From positions 434,001 through 498,000 of the forward strand of contig CAOLHI010000058.1 in NCBI GenBank assembly GCA_948474755.1: a stretch of 64,000 nucleotides of DNA. The letters run 5' to 3'. Position 1 is the first letter of the stretch; each line of letters opens with the position of its first letter. Source of the stretch: Ctenosaura bakeri. Taxonomy: Eukaryota > Chordata > Lepidosauria > Squamata > Iguanidae. The translations under genes and the position numbers were made by a program. Shown in pieces: positions 12,000 through 23,259 of this stretch. The notes under the pieces were generated by a model. That model saw only the letters and a list, made by a program, of their open reading frames with translations, was not told the origin of the DNA and made no database searches.

Positions 12000-13435
12000 T
12001 TTCTGAGAGAAAGATGGCTGATTCATGGGAATAAAAGAGAAAAAAAAAACACTTACTACATCATATTTCAAAGTGAGCAATGCTGCTAACCCAGACTTTC
12101 CACTTCAGTGCCCCAAAGTCTGGACATCTCTCAAACTTTTGCCAAAACACAGCCAACCCCTCAAAAGAAGGGAGGAAAGGGGAGAAGGAATGTAGCATCA
12201 CTTTTAAGGCTAACTGGTTTTTGTTTTTGCATGAGCTTTTGTGGATATAAACTCACTTCTTTGGATGCAGTACAATCCATTAAAACTCCAAAATAATCAC
12301 GTTTTTGTTTTTTGGTACATATCCCAGTCAGCCTGTACATACAAAGATGAAGAGGGTAGTTGAAGGTAGAATAAAGGACTGCCTAAGGAAGCCAATTTTT
12401 ATTCTCCTTTGTCTGAAAAAAAAACTCCCTACATTTAGGGAGTAACCATCTTATTCTTCTAGATTGCTACATTTTTATTGACTTATTGAATTATGAATAG
12501 TGGTGGTGATAAGAGGGAAAACAAAAAACAAGGGTAGCTGTGTTCCTCCATGATAACAAATTAAAATACAAAATCCAAAGGGAGACAATGGATAACATCA
12601 TCCTGCTAGTAAGTTATTCAGATCAAAGTCCCAATGCTGGTGAAGGTTAAAATCCTCTACCAATTGTGCAATGACAAAACTCTTACCATTTAAGCTGCTG
12701 CATTTGCTGGCTGGTGGAGAATGAGTGGTAGCAGGGGAGCAGCATCCAGCTCTGTTCCTATGACTGCTTGCACAGCAATAATAGCACTTTCTGGGAGTGA
12801 TATAGGAGTGTGGCTTGATGCTTCTGTACCACTCTCTCCCCGTTTGTGATAGCCCATAGGTGTCCATATTTACTGTTGCAGCTGCAGCAGCCAAAATATT
12901 TGTTTTTGTTTTTGGGGGGGGGGAGTGAGGAGGGAGATGCTTCATAGTAGTTCGTATGCAGGACTTTACAACACATCTTCTAGTACAGGATCTCAGTCAT
13001 TATCTTTACTAAGCCCATATAAATTCCATAACATCATGCAAGTATCAGAGCACTCAAAACTGTCAGTGTAGATGGTTCACAAAACAGGAAGCATAGAAAT
13101 GTCAAAATCTGGCCAAATGTTATAAACTTGAGTGTGCTGCATGGATATTTGCTTCTTAAATAGGAAGCACACTTAGATATATACAAGATGGATTGTATAT
13201 TAAGTACCATATGTTTGCATCACTTGGAAATGGAGATTTATTAAACCAGTCTGAGTTTCAGAGGCCAGTTGCCATGAAACCTAGAAGACTTCCTAGATCT
13301 TGTAGAACATTTCTTAAAGTCCCATGCTATTTTCCTTCTCCCATCTTTGTTATTTCCATTCCAGAAACAGTTGAAATAGCTCGGGGTGGAGGGAGGGAGA
13401 TAATAAATTGATTTTCTTGTTTTCTTTTATTATCT
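12000..13435. other. No gene recognised between candidate exons 3 and 4
   Basis: The minus strand holds a 115-codon open frame at 12598-12945, but its composition follows local low-complexity tracts (a G run at 12913-12922, and GCTGCAGCAGC) and it has no domain. I see nothing else supportable here. Confidence 0.4.
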
Positions 13436-13452
13436 CTCTCTCTCTCTCTCCC
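13436..13452. repeat. (CT)n tract, polypyrimidine of an acceptor
   Basis: A TCTCTCTC run lies directly upstream of CCTCACCATAG and could serve as the pyrimidine tract for the candidate exon that starts at 13462. It is also a simple microsatellite, so the resemblance to an acceptor may be accidental. Confidence 0.5.
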
Positions 13453-13461
13453 TCACCATAG

Positions 13462-13602
13462 TTTGGCTTGAATCATTGCACAGGAGCCTGTCAAATGGAC
13501 AGATTTGCTATGCAGCTGGCTGTGTGAGAAGAACTCCTAGTACTGCCACAATTTACAATGAGTTTAATCAATTATTTACAAGCAAATATGAGCCATCACA
13601 GT
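13462..13602 (+). CDS. Candidate exon 4 (phase 1-1)
   Basis: A very strong pyrimidine tract and CACCATAG lead into 141 nt open in one frame, ending at donor-like CAGT|GTAAGC. The leading TT completes the single base left by candidate exon 3 (G+TT = Val). The 46 codons encode residues including WLESLHRSLSNGQICYAAG and FNQLFTSKYEPS. No family is recognised. Together with 13674-13744 it would define a 71 bp intron, near the lower limit for vertebrates. Confidence 0.42.
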
Positions 13603-13673
13603 GTAAGCATCCCAAGTGGATGTTGCCATTCTATAAGAGAGACACTAGTGCATTTTTTTTTTAATCATTACAG

Positions 13674-13744
13674 ATGGAGGAATTAAACATTTACCACCCT
13701 CTCAAACTTTGCCTGTTTCTTGCAGCAATTTTGTGGAGTGGAGA
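13674..13744 (+). CDS. Candidate exon 5
   Basis: A TTTTTTTTTAATCATTACAG acceptor is followed by AT, which completes the T left by candidate exon 4 (TAT = Tyr). The frame is open for 23 codons (GGIKHLPPSQTLPVSC...) to a possible donor AGA|GTAAAG. The frame stays open for about 45 codons beyond that donor, so the true end is uncertain. An alternative acceptor (CTGTTTCTTGCAG) lies inside it. Confidence 0.33.
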
Positions 13745-14703
13745 GTAAAGAGCAAGGGAGGATCATTTGATTATATTCCTCTAGCTAGATGCACAACAGC
13801 AAAAGCTTCCTCAGGACATCTAAAACACCCACAGGAGGTGCTGGAGCACCTATTTGTCATTCTGTGTCTTGCTATAGAAACATAGCAAGACACTCATCCA
13901 CAAGGCCCCACTCTCCACAAGCCAATAAATGTCAGGAGGATTTCACAAGAGACAGGTGAGCTTCGCAGGAAGGGAGAGGGGAGAAGACATAATATTGCCT
14001 GGATGAGACTTTATCTTCTTATACCTGATATTGGCCAGAATGTTCAATTGCTTCAGAAATATAGTGTCTTTGAGGGTTGATTTATATGTTACAAATAAGT
14101 GCATGTTTTTATTTTAGTTTTGCTTTAAAAATTGATGTCTTCCTTCCATTACTAAAGAAAAAAGTGGGAAAAGACAGTTTAAAATAACAACAACAAAAAA
14201 GAGTGGTGTATATTTACACTGAACTCATCCCCATATTTTTTCTTTGCTGAATCACCCCTTCTCAACAGTTTTGTTACTTCGGCCCAGGCCTACCCAGTGA
14301 TAGCACTAGATATCTCTTTTGATATCAAAACCATTTGGCCTTCCTCTGCCACCCCACTCCATGTGTTTGCGAGGCCTCTGGACAAGCACGTAAACAGGTG
14401 TGGCCGGTAACTGTTGGACATTCCATTCTCCACCTAGGCAGGCAAAACAAAGCCACTCCGTTGCTTCAGGGACTTCCCTGCAAACACTTTTTGCTTAAGC
14501 ACGACACTAACAAAGGCGCCCGGCTCTGAGCCGATAGTCTTACAAAGCCAAGCTAAGCACCTTGTATTTGCATCCTGCCTACACTATTGTTGATTCTGCG
14601 CTAAGCCGATCATGTTAAACTTGACCTTTTCCAAAGCTTTGTCCCGCTCCAAACTAGCATTGTTCTCACCAAGTATGGCATGGCCTGCAGTCACAATTCA
14701 CCC

Positions 14704-14710
14704 TATATAA
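14704..14710 (+). promoter_or_regulatory. TATA box of the LTR
   Basis: TATATAA in a GC-richer context about 250 bp upstream of the AATAAA. This is the normal U3/R layout of an LTR promoter. Whether it is active is unknown. Confidence 0.6.
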
Positions 14711-14949
14711 ACCCCCTGATTCCGGATCGCTTGCCCCGCTCGGATTGCTCCCGAGTTCCATCCAGCCTTGCTGCTGCTTTGTCTGGTGAGCTCCCCTTGG
14801 CCTCCACGCTGAGTTTCTTCCCTACCATCTTCAACTTCTTCAGGACTACGAGAAAAGGTGTTGTATCACCCATTTCCCCCGAAAATCCTTATTTCTAATT
14901 CTTCCGATAGCTGTGTGATTGTGGTGTCTTTACTGTTTGTTTGTCTTTC

Positions 14950-14955
14950 AATAAA
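14950..14955 (+). terminator. LTR polyadenylation signal AATAAA
   Basis: AATAAA is followed by T-rich sequence (CATCATTTTTGTTATTTT), which would mark the end of R. It could cause premature polyadenylation of any plus-strand transcript crossing the LTR, including that of the candidate gene upstream. Confidence 0.55.
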
Positions 14956-16070
14956 AACATCATTTTTGTTATTTTAAAACTGTCTGACTGCCTGACTGAC
15001 CTGACCCCGTAGACATTGGGTTACAAGATCCCTGCTAAGTTACCCTGCCTCTCGCTAGCTTTAGTGAGTGCTCCAGCTAATTTCCCCAACTTTGTGTTTG
15101 TATTTTGGTTATTTGAGCACCCCTCCTAGGGCCCCCAGAGAACAGGGTAACTGTTTTCTCACTATGTGGTTTCAGATGCCTGTATGTAAGTGTAAAAGCA
15201 TTCATATGTATTTCCCAAAGGTAGGAAAACAGCTTGGAAAATAGATTTCTACTGTAGCACTCTGCTCTAAACCAATGTGTTCTATAGAATATACTTCTAG
15301 CCTAGAGATATAAATCCTGACTTGATTTGTCCTTGTATGGGAAATGGGATCACTTAAAAAAACCAAAAAAGAATCTGTCTGTTCATACCTTCCAAAAAGC
15401 AAATATACACAAGCTTTTATTTAAAAAGGAGTTTTGCACAAATTATGTTTCAGGCAAACTGTAAAAATCATTACCTTCTCAGCCTTGCACACAGATGAGA
15501 TCTCCAAAGAAGGTTATGGACTGCTCACAATACATGTACTTCATGCAGATATAACCAGAATCACATAATATCCAGGGAGTAGCAAGATTTTTTTTTCCAC
15601 ACCTCTTTTCCAGTCTAAGACTACACTTGCTAAATATTCAAAGTTCCTCTCAGGAAACGCCGCTGGTGGCTCAAACCTGTTCATTATTGCATGCATCTGA
15701 ATAAATCCTTTCCTTTTGATTGACAAGGGCTGCACTCAGAACAACTGCTGATATTTTGGGGATATGGTTGAACCAATTATGTATAATTAGCTTAGAATTA
15801 ATTGAAGAGTAAATGATTCACACATGGATTCATTGGTGCAGAAGCTCCAATGGTCATTCATCAGGGCCAGAGCACTATGTCCTGCTAATAAGCAATGGCA
15901 AAATATATCAGCATATTTCTCTAGAAACCATTCCCATTATAAAAAGCAGTATAGATGGAATATATACTTTAGTAAGAACCTCTGTTTTATTCCTAATACA
16001 TTTGCTACATCTTCCAGTCCTTTGGAGGCTTCAGTTTGCATATGGAATGCACACTATCTACATTTATTTC

Positions 16071-16310
16071 ATTGACTAGACTATCCACTTTTATTTCCAC
16101 TGAGGTGCCCTTTCTGGTTAGGCATCTCTTCAAAACTGTCTTTTCTCTATAGGTAGATTTCATATTCATGGAGCTCAATATGTTGAACTACCTAGAACCT
16201 CCTGCACTGTGTGTGAAGCAGACTGTATATGAAATTTGAGCCACCTTGAGTTCTGGGTTTGGGAAAAAGGCAGGGTGCATATAAAAAGATAATAACAATA
16301 ATTATGGGGC
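16071..16310 (+). mobile_element. LINE 3' end fragment (L2/CR1 clade)
   Basis: The segment ends 'gagccaccttgagttctgg', then 'aaaaggcagggtgcatataa' and an (ATAATAACA)-like tail near 16290-16305. This is a typical reptile LINE 3' UTR ending, in plus orientation. No ORF remains. Confidence 0.6.
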
Positions 16311-16627
16311 TTTAGAACAGAGCAAAACTGAAATTAATTAGTGGCTTCCAACCCTCACCTCAGATTCTCCTGTGGAAATGTCAATCCTGCATGTTCACTG
16401 GTTATCCAAATATGGAATATTTGCCAAATAGTCATCCCAAAATTTGCTACTAGTACCTGACTTCCAATATTTGTCATTTTTCTTTGATAACTGTTGTCAA
16501 TATTTCAATGTCAGCAGTATTTGATAGATGGCATGCAGTGGTATCAACATCTTAAGTTGAATAGCTGACCTGCCAAGCTACCAGCCTTGACATGCAGTTG
16601 ACTTGTGACAGCTATATTTTAAAACTG

Positions 16628-16835
16628 GGTCCTTTCACAATCTATAATTATACAATTAGAATTTCACTGCTGGGACTGCATCCTATGGGATCCTGGGGTA
16701 TATAGTCTGATGAGACCCCGGACCTCTCTGGCAGAGAATTTTATGTACCCCTTCCAAAGCCCAGAATTCCATAGGAATTGCTATGACAGTCAAAATGGAA
16801 TCATAGCAGTATAACTGTGGAGTGTGAAAAGGCTC
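16628..16835. mobile_element. Older relative of palindromic MITE family P
   Basis: The words 'gcatcctatgggatcctggg' and the inverted 'gcccagaattccatagga' resemble the family P arms but are more diverged. Ends are roughly GGGTCCTTTCACA and GTGTGAAAAGGCTC. A similar diverged copy lies at 59349-59552. Confidence 0.5.
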
Positions 16836-17775
16836 TTGATTTTAGTCATTACATTCATTAATAACATTAAAGCATGTGAAATGGAAAGTGGAGTGTCATA
16901 CATTAATGCCCTGGTTTGAAAATAAGTGAGAAACAAGAACCACTAGATAGACACATAACAAGAAGCTTTGGTTAGCTTCAGAGCAATAGTAGGACTACTA
17001 CTGTCTTCTTTATGCATGAAAATAAGGAGAGGGAAATAGGAGAACACCAGTTTGAGTTCATTGGTTCTTCTTGGAGCTCGATTTTTTAAAAATGGTGACT
17101 TCTATCAACTCTGATTGTAACGGGAAGTAAGATGAGATGTCTATATGTATTTGAGCAACCTCTGCACACCTTTATTCCCCTGGGCTCATACATTGGAAAT
17201 GAAACCATGAGATAATGTATCCATCTGGCTGAACGATGTCCCTCAAGTTTTTTTAAGCAATCATTTGGGTGGAGCCATCTTCTACCCTTAATCAAGGCAA
17301 CTTCTATTTCAGACAAAAATCTTCACTGTCTAAATTCAAGCCTTTAAAGGGCAATCCTAACACAAAGAGGAATGTTTCACCTATCTGCCATACAGTTGTT
17401 TTAAGGTGAGGATATGTGGTGGCAACTTTAATTCGGTACCACATATATGATTGAATATGCAGGGATTCAATGCCAAACCCTAATCCTGGATGATTTCACC
17501 ACCTATTTGAATTTCTTAAAGTTACAAGTTTTTTCCATCTTGAATTGAAATAAACATGAAAATGGTAGTTTCTTATAAAAAGCAATACAATTCTTGCCCA
17601 TCTTCCCAATAAGATTTACATGATGCTTTCTTATCTGAGCTCCTTGAGCCAGAACATCATGTGGTTAATGCAGAATTTCTTCTCTGTAGCTGCTGTCAGT
17701 AACTGTAACAACCAGTTTATTTATAGTTCGTCAATTTTTCATGGATGCTTCCTCCCCTTATATGCATATATTCAG

Positions 17776-17988
17776 CCTTCTCTTGCTTGGTATAAATATA
17801 GCCCAACTTGATTACACAAAGTTACATTATTTAATGGATTTGTGGTTGATTTTATTGGGGTGCTCAGCAATTCTAGGTATACTGGCATATTTTTTCCCTA
17901 TTATTATGCCATTCACTGTCATTTCCATTTGGTTGTGTACTAAGACACATGAGATCACCAGAAGCATCCACAATATAGCTTTTAAAAG
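17776..17988 (+). CDS. Possible membrane-spanning exon of the candidate gene
   Basis: Behind CTTCCTCCCCTTATATGC...ATTCAG lies a 213 nt open stretch ending at donor-like AAAAG|GTAGAG. It encodes a hydrophobic run of about 31 residues (LWLILLGCSAILGIL... through VISIW) followed by a short polar tail (LCTKTHEITRS). This would suit a single-pass protein with a small cytosolic end. Links to candidate exon 5 are not established, because intervening exons would be needed. Speculative. Confidence 0.22.
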
Positions 17989-18820
17989 GTAGAGTTTTAA
18001 TGCCAAGAGCAGTGACTCTTATACTGTTTATTAAGGATATCTGAATATTTTGTAATGTACTGATTCCTTATATTGTTACCAGACTTTGCAAGGTGGTGGT
18101 TTCAGGTGGAGGCTCTGTAGCCAACTATACATGCTCTGCATGTAAAAATTCCCGAAGATTTAGTTTTCGGCATCTCCAGTTAAAGGAGTTCAGGTACAAT
18201 GGCCTGGAAAACACTTTGGAGAACTGTTGTTAAGCAAAATGGACACTACTGAGAAAGAAACATTCATAATCTACCTCAATATAAAGCAATTTCCTTCATT
18301 TTCAGTTAATAGATTTTTCACAGACCAAAAGTATCTTGCTTTTTAAAACGAGGCTCCAGTTTATTTAAAGTTGGCTCAAACTGCACAAAATCAGAGCTAA
18401 AGCAGGTACCTGATCAGAGAAAGCCTGTGATTAGTAAAAATGTTAGCATCTTACAGACTTTCTCTGTGGGTGTCCACCTTTTGCTTTAGCTGAAATTTAA
18501 ATGGAAGCAGCAAACATGTTGTATGTTGTATTGGGTATATATTGCATTATAGAGCATCTGGGACTTCCTGGATTGCTAGAGGAATCTTCCAGTCGGTTGA
18601 CTCACACCTGTTTGTCATTGCCTGCTGTTATTGTCCTCTTGCTCATGACCAGAGCCATCACAGATAAGTTAATGTAAGTCATTTCAAGACACTACAGACA
18701 ATAGGTGAAGAATGTGTGTGTGTGCGCGCGCGCATGCATGAGTGTAAACCGACTGTGTCAGATTACTCTTCGCACAGGATAGAAAAGGACAACTTAAAGA
18801 ACTCTTTTCCTCTGTTTTAG

Positions 18821-18842
18821 GTCATTCTTAAGAAAGCATTGA
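18821..18842 (+). CDS. Possible terminal coding exon
   Basis: A strong acceptor (CTCTTTTCCTCTGTTTTAG) precedes GTCATTCTTAAG. In the phase left by the 17776-17988 segment (AG+G) it encodes seven more residues (SFLRKH after the split Arg) and stops at TGA. Read in phase 0 it would instead encode VILKKALKVYRRWKY and a stop. Both readings are short, so support is limited. Confidence 0.2.
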
Positions 18843-19581
18843 AGGTATATAGAAGGTGGAAATATTCTTGTGATTAGAAGATATATTTGGGAGCTAGATG
18901 GGAAGTCCCTGTGGTTCCAAGTGGGCCTCCAGCCTGCCTATTATTTATCCCTAATGTAAATGCACACACTATACAGCAAACGAGTACATCTGAGCAAAAG
19001 ACTGCTTTCATTTCCTATACCCAGAAGCTCTCTGATTCTGAATCACAGGCACAGGAATTTCTGCTACAAAAGGCAGCACAGCAAACTGGCTCTGAAGGCA
19101 TTAACAAAATAAATAGCAATCTCACACTTTTGGAAATAAAGCCTGGTAATAAGAAGAAAGGCAATTTAGCTTGGGATGAAAATAGGCTTGCAGGTCCGGG
19201 GGGTAGCTGTTGAGAGGACGCAGCAGGATCAGATTTCCTTTCCCACATCTCATGTTGCAGCTGTTCTGGTGGAAATTAAGATGAATGCTGTGAAGACAGC
19301 ACATTTATTTCTGCAGTATCGCCTGGAGATGAATACCAATTATGGGTCAATTCATCCCTAGTTGATTACTGTTGGTTGTGCTGCGTGGAAGGTAAGCTGG
19401 CCTGGTACTGTTGCCTGTTGCAAGTGATGACAGACCTATATCAAAGTCCCATGCTTCAAGGGATGAATCATGTGCCACCTGAGTTTCAATACAGCATACA
19501 ACAGGGGTAAGCAAAGTCCAGCCCTTCAGAGGTTAAACTACACAGTCTAGCATTCCTTACCACTGGCTCCATGGCCTGCTA

Positions 19582-22500
19582 TCGTCATCACCACCACCAT
19601 CACCGTCCACTTTTTTTCCTCCTGTATTGGGATTCAAAGTGACTCACAATTTAAAAGAATAAAACAATTAAAGAATACAAAAATATTAACAGTATTAAAC
19701 TATTTATAATAGTAAAGAAATTACACTTCACTAAAAGAATAAAATGCAGTTTAAAAGGATAAAAAAGTTTTTAAAAAGAACAATTAAAACAGTACAGTGC
19801 CCCATAGCCTGTTCTTTAAAAACTTTCGGCTCTAAAAGATGGTCTGAATAAAAGACAACAAGGAGGAAGCCATTCTGGCCTCCCTAGGAAGGGAGTTTCA
19901 AAGTCTAGGGGTATCCATTGAGAAGGCCCTCTCTTGTATCCCCACCAATTGTGCTTGAGGTGAAGGTGGGACTGAGAGAAGGGTCCCTCCTGGTGATCTC
20001 AAAGCCAAAACTTGCTCATACAGAGAGATATGGGCTGCCAAACAGCACACACCTGCACCATGTGGGGTTTTATAAGTCATAACCAACACTTTGAATTGTA
20101 CTTGGAAATTGGCAGCTAGTGGAGCTGTTTCAACAAGGGCATAGTATGGTCTCTGTAACATACCCCAGTTAACAGTCTGACTTCAGCTCGGTGAACCAGC
20201 TGAAGCTTCCAAATACTCTTCAAAGACAGTCCCAAGCAGAGCATGTTACAGTAGTCCAAATGATGTGTAACTAAGCTATGTACCACTGTGGTCAGATCCA
20301 GCATCTCAAGGAAAGGGTGCAGTTAGCAAAAAAGCTTTGGCCCTTCCCGCATGTGGTGAGGGAAACTCTCCCTGCTGCTACTCATCGGCTTTTTGGCAGG
20401 TCTGTTTGGGTCTGTCCTGATGAGGAGCAGTGCGAGCTCGTCGCTCCGAACTGCTCTGGCATCCAAAATGGCGGCTTCTGGTCAGTGGAGGCTCCCCACC
20501 AACCGCTGAAGCTCACCAGCCTAAAGCTCGCCCCTGGCAGATCTGCAGGCTCGCACCGGTGCGAGCCTGCAAATCTGCACTGGAGCACGGGAACAGAGTG
20601 GCATGGAGTGGTGCACTCCATGCATTTGAAAAACCTGTAAAAACAGGTTTTTACAAAGCATGCTGCATGACCACTTTGGGTCGCTCCAGAGAGGACTGAG
20701 GTGCGGAACTGCGACAAGTAGTCCGACCCAGTCCGCTCCCAAGGTGTGGACGGCCTCCGTCAGAGGTCGCACCGTGCTATTCTACTTACCCCATGCAGAA
20801 AGGGCCTTTAAGTGTGCAAAGTAGTCCTGGCCACCACAGAAACTTAGGCCTCCAGGTTGAAAGATGAGAACAGGAGTATTTCCAAACTGTGAATGTGTGT
20901 CTCCAGGAAAAGTATAGCCCTATCTAAAATAGGCTGAATTTCTATGCCCTAATCTACCTTTTTACTGACTAGAAGCACCTCTGTTTCATCTGGATTAAGT
21001 TGCAACTTGTTTCCTCTCATCCAGTCCATTACTGATGACAGATTGATTTAAAATCAGGATGGCCTCCTTGGATTGAAGTGAAAAGAAGTAGTAGAGTTGA
21101 GTGTTATCTCCATATTGATGGCACCACACCCCAAAACTATAGATGATCTCTCCCAGCAGTTTCATGTATGTGTTAAATAGCATGGGGGACAAAGCAGAAA
21201 CCTGGGGGACCCCACAAGCCAACTATGAAGGCACCAAATAGGAATCCCCCAGCAACACCTTCTGACTTTGCCCCTCCAAGAAAGATCAGAACCACTGAGT
21301 AACAATGCCTCCAAGTTACATTCCAGGAAAACAGCCCAGAAGACATCATGTTCAATAGTACTGATAGCTAATAAGAAGTCCAGCATAATCAACAAGAACA
21401 CACTCCCTCTGTCTAGTTGCAGATGTAGGTCATCAGCCAAGGTAACCTGTCCCATAGCCAGGCCCAAAACCAGACTGAAATGGATCTCGATAACCCATTT
21501 TATCCAGAAACCTCAAATTTGAGAGGCCACCACACATTCCAATACCTTACCCCAAAATAGTAGGTTGGATCTTAATCCATTATACAGGCATTCAGGGATG
21601 TCTTTTTCAACATAGGATTCATGACTCTCTCCTTTAGGCAAGATGGAATGCTGCCTTGCTATAAGTAAGTATTGACTGCCCCCTTCACCCACTCAGCCAG
21701 GCCCCCTCTGGCCTGGTTTGATAAGCCAAGAGTTGTAAGTCATGGAGTGGGCCTTCAAATAGTTTCTAGCCTGTGTTCAATTAGGCGCACGTCAAGTCTT
21801 TTAACAATGTGATTCTAGTGTCCATATCACTTGATTCATATCTGCAAACTTCTGGAAAACCAGGAAACTTGTTTGGCTCTCCTTTGTAGGAAGGAACACT
21901 CAGGAGTTATTGTGTCGACTGCCCTGACCATTTCCCAGTTCACTGGTGAGAGGAAAACCCCTGAAATCCATCAGGAATCCATCAAGATCCATCAGCCTCC
22001 TGGGGTGGACTATCCAAATTGGTTCCTCGTACCTGCAGAGGTTCAGAGTCCCAGTGGTAGTGACCAGGTAATGATCTGTCCATGACAATAGAACTGCAGA
22101 GAGTTCCTCCAGACCAAGATCACAGTTACTCCATTCAGCACATAAACCAAAGTCCTGAGTGTGTCCAGCAGCATGAGTAGTCCTAGCTATCACTTGGGAC
22201 AGACCCATAGTTGTCACGGAGGCAAACAGGGCAGTCTCAGCAAGGGTGTTGAAGTCCCCCAACACTAGGTAGCTGTAGAGACTCCAACATCAGCACTGAG
22301 ATCACCCCGGCTAGCTCGAGAAGGAAGACTGTTGGGCAGCAGGCTTCACAGTACTCCAACAGAATCCCTCATCTGTTCTGGCTATCCATCTTTAGATATG
22401 CACATCCTAAACCTTCAGGCTGTAGGCTAGGGCACCTGTTCATGGAAATTGAATTACAATAGACTACCACAACTCTCCCTCCCTGCCCTCACAGGCCTCA

Positions 22501-22650
22501 CCTGCTGCTGCTGCACCAAAAAAAAAAAAAATTGTTGGGCAGAGATTACCCCCATCTAGCCAGGTCCCTGTAATACAAGCCAGGTTGGCATGCTCATCCA
22601 GAATCAAATCCTTACAGGCACTTGTTTGTTTGTTTTTTCCATTCACCTAT
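19582..22650 (-). pseudogene. Decayed L2/CR1-clade LINE ORF2 (endonuclease and RT)
   Basis: Read from 22650 down, fragments match the non-LTR order. First comes the start of the endonuclease (CKDLILDEHANLACITGTWL), then its C-terminal part near 22265-22050 (LGDFNTLAETA, GHTQDFGLCAEWS, SWTDH). The RT fingers and palm follow near 21470-21000 (LADDLHLQLDRGSVFLL and GVPQVSALSPMLFNTYM). The catalytic box is degenerate (YGDN, where YADD is usual). A post-RT segment lies near 20300-19900 (HLDYCNMLCLGL, LRSPGGTLLSVP). The 3' UTR ends near 19600. There are many frameshifts and stops. A MITE splits it at 20339-20806. A poly-A-like run at 22516-22531 (plus strand) disrupts the N-terminus. Confidence 0.85.
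20339..20806. mobile_element. GC-rich MITE family Q copy 1, inside the LINE
   Basis: Termini GGCCCTTCCCGCATG and CCCCATGCAGAAAGGGCC are inverted repeats, and TTT flanks both ends. LINE homology stops at the left edge and resumes at the right edge, so the MITE is younger than the LINE. The interior has two further hairpins: GCAGGCTCGC-ACC-GGTGCGAGCCTGC near 20539-20569, and AAAACCTGT-AAAAACAGGTTTT near 20628-20652. Confidence 0.82.
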
Positions 22651-22823
22651 CTAGCATTTTCAACCCAGTAGAACTTTCACTAAGGCTATGCAAAGCTATT
22701 TGACCTGAGAGGTAGTCTGGGAACAACAAGCACCCTGTTACACTCCCTGTTTCCATGATATTGCAATTGCCTCCTCCCTCCATACCTCCCTCTACAATGT
22801 ATAACCCAATGGCTTCTCTCTGT

Positions 22824-23259
22824 GGCCATTTCCACACAGGGTGAGGGAATCGCCCCGTGCCACTACTTACCGGATCTTCTGGCGGTCCGGTCCGTTGGGG
22901 TGAGGAGGAGCAGTGCATGGTTGTCGCTTTGCACTGCTCCGGCATCCCAAATGGTGGGTCTCGACCAACCGTTGAAGCTTGCCAGCCTAAAGCCCCCCTC
23001 GGCAGATAGCAGGCTCACATTGGTGTGAGCCTGCAAATCTGCACAAAGGAGCAGGCTCACAGTGGCGTGCTCTGTGCTTTTGAAAGACCAGAAAAATCAG
23101 GTCTTTCAAAAGCATGCTGGAGGACCACTTGGGGTCATTCCAGAGTGGACTGAGGTGCGGATCTACAGTAAGTAGTCTAAACCCAGTCCACTCCAAGGTG
23201 CAGACGTCCTCTGTGGATGACACACTGCACTGTTTTAAATACCCCATGTGGAAGTGGCC
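22824..23259. mobile_element. GC-rich MITE family Q copy 2
   Basis: Starts GGCCATTTCCACACAGG and ends CCATGTGGAAGTGGCC. It shares the interior of 20339-20806, including the GCAGGCTCAC hairpin and the inverted repeat GAAAGACC-AGAAAAATC-AGGTCTTTC. Flanks are TGT and TGA, one mismatch from a 3 bp duplication. Confidence 0.8.

Larger units (their letters stand above)
14272..15152 (+). mobile_element. Solo LTR (881 bp), 4 bp TSD GTTT
   Basis: The LTR begins TGTTACTTCGG and ends CAGGGTAACT, so the final A of the expected CA has become T. GTTT flanks both sides (14268-14271 and 15153-15156). Its start (TGTTAC...TTTTGATATCAAAACCAT) and end (CTGACCTGACCCCGTAGA...CTTAGC-type words, then GGGTAAC) match the reverse-strand LTR at 26982-27891. 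It carries a TATA box and a polyadenylation signal. No internal retroelement region adjoins it. A 4 bp duplication fits ERV1-like or some Gypsy elements. Confidence 0.75.

Noticed and set aside
12598..12945. 115-codon minus-strand open frame
   Set aside because: N-terminus is built from a G-run and trinucleotide-like sequence. A second minus frame overlaps it, and no motif is recognisable.
18887..19213. 108-codon plus-strand open frame
   Set aside because: No domain and no conserved motif. It overlaps two minus-strand frames of similar length, and its position just after a possible terminal exon suggests 3' untranslated or intergenic sequence.
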